In this document: positions 4,881-7,263 of the stretch, piece after piece
Layout of the letters: each line of letters begins with the position of its first letter
How positions within the stretch are numbered: position 1 is the first letter of the stretch
From: an uncultured Alphaproteobacteria bacterium
GTDB taxonomy: Bacteria; Pseudomonadota; Alphaproteobacteria; Caulobacterales; Caulobacteraceae
Reading direction: 5' to 3'
Assembly (NCBI GenBank): GCA_903933475.1
Contig: CAIZKE010000250.1
Coordinates: 1-7,263, forward strand
DNA: 7,263 bases
The notes under the pieces: model-generated
Told to the model about the DNA's origin: nothing
The model's input: the letters and a program-made list of their open reading frames with translations, nothing else
The model's database searches: none
Translations under genes and position numbers: made by a program

Positions 4881-6096
4881 CCTCCTGAAGGGCCTGCGCG
4901 TGGTCGAGGGCTCGGCCTTCGTTGCCGGGCCGACCTGCGGCCTCTACCTCGCCCAGTTGGGCGCCGAGGTGATCCGCTTCGACAATATCGGCGGCGGCCC
5001 GGACTTCCGCCGTTGGCCCCTCAGCCAGGGCGGCGACAGCTTCTACTGGGAGGGGCTGAACAAGTCGAAGAAGTCCATCGCCATCGACCTGTCCCGACCC
5101 GAGGGGCGTCGCCTGGCGCAGGAGCTCGCGACCGCGCCAGGAGATGACGCCGGGGCCTTTGTCACCAACTTCCCGGTGGAGGGCTTCCTGTCTTACGAGG
5201 CCCTGTCGGCCCTGCGGTCCGACCTGGTCTGCGTTCGGGTCATGGGCTGGGCCGACGGCCGCCCGGGCGTCGACTACACCATCAACAGCGCCGTTGGTGT
5301 TCCCCTGTTCACGGGCCATGCCGACGATCCCCGGCCGGTGAACCACATCCTGCCCGCCTGGGACCTCCTGACCGGAGGCTACGCCGCCTTCTCCCTGGTC
5401 TCGGCCCTGATGGCGCGCAGCCGGGATGGCAAGGGAAGGGAGGTCCGCCTGCCCTTGTCCGACATCGCCGCCGCCAGCCTGGCCAACCTCGGCATGTTGG
5501 CCGAGGCGACCCTCGGCGAGGGCGACCGGCCCCGGGTCGGCAATGACATCTTCGGCGCCTTCGGTCGCGACTTCACCACCGCCGACGGCGTGCGGATCAT
5601 GCTGGTGGCCATCACGCCCCGTCAGTGGTCGGGCATCCAGCCACTGCTGGACATCGTCGACCCGGTGAAGGCCCTGGAGGCGGAACTCGGCGTCGACTTC
5701 GCCCGGGACGAGGGGCTTCGCTTCACCTACCGCGACCGCCTGGTACCGATCTTCGACGCTGCCATGGCGCGCCGCAAACTTGCCGACCTGGTCCCCGCCT
5801 TCGAGCAGTTGGGCGTCTGCTGGGGCCCTTACCAGACCCTGTCCCAGGCGGCGAAGGACCCTCGGCTGTTCGCTGGCAACCCGGTCTTCTCGACCCTGAC
5901 CCATCCCTCGGGGGAGACCTATCCCGCCGCCGGCTTCGCCGGGACCGTGCCGCAGGACGAGCGCCAACCCGCCCGACCCGCTTCCCGCCTGGGCCAGCAC
6001 ACCGACGAGGTCCTTTCCACCGTCCTGGGCCTTTCCGCCGGCCAGATCGGCAAGCTGCATGATGACGGCGTGGTCGCCGGACCGGAGGGAAGATGA
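4873..6096 (+). CDS. Family III CoA-transferase, mesaconyl-CoA C1-C4 transferase-like
   Basis: This 407-residue CaiB/BaiF-family enzyme moves CoA between carboxylic acids through an aspartyl-CoA anhydride. ATG 4873 is chosen because the family sequence begins at once (MYDLLKGLRVVEGSAFVAGP); GAGAG (4862-4866) lies 6 nt upstream. The large domain has LAQLGAEVIRFD (26-37), NKSKKSIAIDL (63-73) and NHILPAWDLLTGGYAA (157-172), where D164 is the likely catalytic aspartate. The remainder carries GNDIFGAFGRDF (223-234), RQWSGIQPLL and a C-terminal SRLGQHTDEVL (371-381). From memory, FDxIGGGxDxxRWP, TNFP, VDYTxN, NHxLPAWD, GAFGRDF and the LHDxGxVAGP ending recur in the Chloroflexus intramolecular mesaconyl-CoA C1-C4 transferase, so this subfamily is the best match. 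The neighbours are beta-oxidation-type genes, not 3-hydroxypropionate-cycle genes, so the natural substrate may differ. The stop overlaps the next start (ATGA). Confidence 0.88.
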   Translation: MYDLLKGLRVVEGSAFVAGPTCGLYLAQLGAEVIRFDNIGGGPDFRRWPLSQGGDSFYWEGLNKSKKSIAIDLSRPEGRRLAQELATAPGDDAGAFVTNFPVEGFLSYEALSALRSDLVCVRVMGWADGRPGVDYTINSAVGVPLFTGHADDPRPVNHILPAWDLLTGGYAAFSLVSALMARSRDGKGREVRLPLSDIAAASLANLGMLAEATLGEGDRPRVGNDIFGAFGRDFTTADGVRIMLVAITPRQWSGIQPLLDIVDPVKALEAELGVDFARDEGLRFTYRDRLVPIFDAAMARRKLADLVPAFEQLGVCWGPYQTLSQAAKDPRLFAGNPVFSTLTHPSGETYPAAGFAGTVPQDERQPARPASRLGQHTDEVLSTVLGLSAGQIGKLHDDGVVAGPEGR

Positions 6097-6878
6097 GCGC
6101 CTATTCGACGATCCGGGTCCACGAGGCCGCCCCCGGCGTGGTCCAGGTGACCCTCAACCGCCCGGAGGCCGCCAACGCCCTCTCCACCGCCATGGGCCGG
6201 GAACTGCTGGACCTCTGGAGCCGACTGTCCGCAGACGCCTCCGTCCGCGCTGTGGTCCTGACGGGAGAAGGGCGATTCTTCTGTGCCGGCGCCGACCTGA
6301 AGGAACGGGACGGCATGACGGACACGGTCTGGGCTGACCAGCACAAGCTGTTCGAGGACATGATCCGGGCCCAGCTGGCCTGTCCCTTTCCGGTCCTGGC
6401 GGCGGTCAATGGCGCCGCCATGGGCGGCGGTGCCGAAATGGCCCTGGCCTGTGACTTCGCCTGGGCCGGTGAGGCCGCCCGCATGGGTCTTCCGGAAGCC
6501 GGACTGGGCATCATCCCGGGACTGGGCGGGACCCAGCTCCTGACCCGGGCGGTCGGCGAGCGCCGGGCCTCGGAGATGTTGATGAGCGGGCTTCCCGTCG
6601 ATGCCGCCGAGGCCCTGTCCATCGGACTGGTCAACGCCGTACGGCCAAACGAGACCCTGGTGGCGGACCTGATCGCCCGGGCCGTCCTGATCGCCTCAAA
6701 GGCACCCCTGTCGATCCGCGCGGTCAAGGCGGTCGTTCGGACAGGCGCCGTCCTGCCTCTGGCCGAGGCCATGGATCTGGAACTGTCGGAGTACAACCGG
6801 CTGTTCACCACCGAGGACCGCCGCGAGGGGGTCGCAGCCTTCAACCAGAAGCGCCCAGCAGTCTTCCGCGGGGTCTGA
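6093..6878 (+). CDS. Enoyl-CoA hydratase/isomerase (crotonase) family protein
   Basis: This 261-residue crotonase-fold protein has the usual single-domain length and would add water across a 2-enoyl-CoA double bond. The start ATG 6093 overlaps the preceding stop by 4 bp; GGAGGGA (6084-6090) lies just upstream. The CoA and oxyanion-hole loop is FCAGADLKER (63-72). NGAAMGGGAEMALACD (106-121) holds oxyanion glycine G112 and catalytic E115 (rat mitochondrial hydratase E144). LPEAGLGIIPGLGGTQ (133-148) holds E135 (rat E164). Both acid/base glutamates are present, which favours hydratase over isomerase or hydrolase activity. FCAGADLKER plus the C-terminal DRREGVAAFNQKRP resemble AUH/LiuC-type methylglutaconyl-CoA hydratases, but these words also occur in other hydratases, and no methylcrotonyl-CoA carboxylase gene is visible. 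It is last in the acyl-CoA operon and ends 2 bp from purM on the other strand. Confidence 0.94.
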   Translation: MSAYSTIRVHEAAPGVVQVTLNRPEAANALSTAMGRELLDLWSRLSADASVRAVVLTGEGRFFCAGADLKERDGMTDTVWADQHKLFEDMIRAQLACPFPVLAAVNGAAMGGGAEMALACDFAWAGEAARMGLPEAGLGIIPGLGGTQLLTRAVGERRASEMLMSGLPVDAAEALSIGLVNAVRPNETLVADLIARAVLIASKAPLSIRAVKAVVRTGAVLPLAEAMDLELSEYNRLFTTEDRREGVAAFNQKRPAVFRGV

Positions 6879-6880
6879 GG

Positions 6881-7263
6881 TCAGGCGACCGCTAGTTCGC
6901 CGCAGACAAAGGCGTCCTCGCCTGCCTCGATGAGGCCGGCCAGCACGTCGCCGGCATCCTCCGGCCGGACCGTGAGCATCAGGCCGACGCCGCAGTTGAA
7001 GGTGCGCCGCATCTCCATGTCGCTGACGCCGCCCGCGGCCTGTAGCCAGTTGAAGACCGGGGCCGGGGTCCAGGCATTCCAGTCGAACCGGGCCGTCAGA
7101 CCCTCGGCGATCACCCGAGGCGGATTCTCGATCAGTCCGCCGCCGGTGATGTGGGCGCAGGCGCTGATCCGGCCCGCCCGGATCTGAGGCAGGACCTGGC
7201 GGACATAGATCCGCGTCGGGCGCATCAGGGCCGAGGCCAGGGTCTCGTCGTCCGAGAAGGGAG
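6881..7263 (-). CDS. purM: Phosphoribosylformylglycinamidine cyclo-ligase, C-terminal part
   Basis: AIR synthetase closes the imidazole ring of purines: formylglycinamidine ribotide plus ATP gives aminoimidazole ribotide. Only the last 126 codons are visible, roughly a third of a normal PurM of about 345 residues; the N-terminus lies beyond base 7263 and the frame is open to the edge. Family motifs are the TRIYV strand, HITGGGLIENPPRV (the C-terminal-domain glycine-rich loop), FNWLQAAGGVSDMEMRRTFNCG and a C-terminal GE segment. The stop at 6881-6883 faces the hydratase stop across two bases. purN is not directly downstream, unlike the E. coli purMN operon. With ndk nearby, the region holds two nucleotide-pool genes, though not in one transcript. 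Confidence 0.96.
   Translation of the reverse strand, partial: PFSDDETLASALMRPTRIYVRQVLPQIRAGRISACAHITGGGLIENPPRVIAEGLTARFDWNAWTPAPVFNWLQAAGGVSDMEMRRTFNCGVGLMLTVRPEDAGDVLAGLIEAGEDAFVCGELAVA

Noticed and set aside
4795..6060. Minus-strand open frame (421 codons) antisense to the CoA-transferase
   Set aside because: Same shadow effect: Gly/Ala/Gln/Val-rich low-complexity translation, no motif, and the opposite strand encodes an intact enzyme.
6101..6844. Minus-strand open frame antisense to the enoyl-CoA hydratase
   Set aside because: Ser/Arg/Ala-rich translation without a domain, fully contained in a well-supported gene.
6884..6901. Inverted repeat GGCGA/TCGCC inside the end of purM as a terminator
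   Set aside because: Only 5 bp plus a mismatch, no T-run on either strand, and it lies within the purM coding end.

Overview
The window is GC-rich (about two-thirds by eye). Its dense gene packing, stop/start overlaps (GTGA, ATGA), GTG starts and promoter-like matches to the Caulobacter sigma-73 consensus suggest an alphaproteobacterium of the Caulobacterales type (Caulobacter, Phenylobacterium or Brevundimonas relatives). That placement is inference from composition and protein style, not from a marker gene. I see no mobile element, RNA gene, CRISPR array or phage gene.

Layout: (1) 1-1118, plus strand: a compact three-gene run with the 3' part of holC (DNA polymerase III chi), a small I78-inhibitor-like lipoprotein overlapping it by 4 bp, and a VOC-fold protein 3 nt further on. 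(2) 1135-3036, minus strand: a YheS-type ABC-F ATPase, convergent with the VOC gene. (3) 3037-3177: a divergent control region with a sigma-73-like ndk promoter, an 18-bp palindrome in the ndk leader and a hairpin over the ABC-F ribosome-binding site. (4) 3178-3629: ndk and its intrinsic terminator. (5) 3628-6878, plus strand: a likely operon of an acyl-CoA dehydrogenase, a family III CoA-transferase resembling mesaconyl-CoA C1-C4 transferases, and an enoyl-CoA hydratase, with a promoter candidate abutting the ndk terminator. (6) 6881-7263, minus strand: the C-terminal part of purM, convergent with the hydratase and only 2 bp away. No stretch over 300 bases lacks a gene.

How the genes work together: holC, ndk, purM and the ABC-F gene are housekeeping functions in replication, nucleotide supply and translation. 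The three-gene CoA block is the accessory, metabolically interesting part. The dehydrogenase would introduce a 2,3-double bond into an acyl-CoA, the hydratase would add water across it, and the CoA-transferase would load a free acid or move CoA between the carboxyl groups of a dicarboxylic acid. The substrate cannot be read from the sequence. A branched or dicarboxylic acyl-CoA is the best guess.

The most unusual local signal is a three-unit, 16-bp tandem repeat across the dehydrogenase stop and CoA-transferase start. It appears to have duplicated a ribosome-binding site plus ATG, leaving a decoy out-of-frame start upstream of the true one. I found no convincing new multi-gene system; most of the window is ordinary chromosome.
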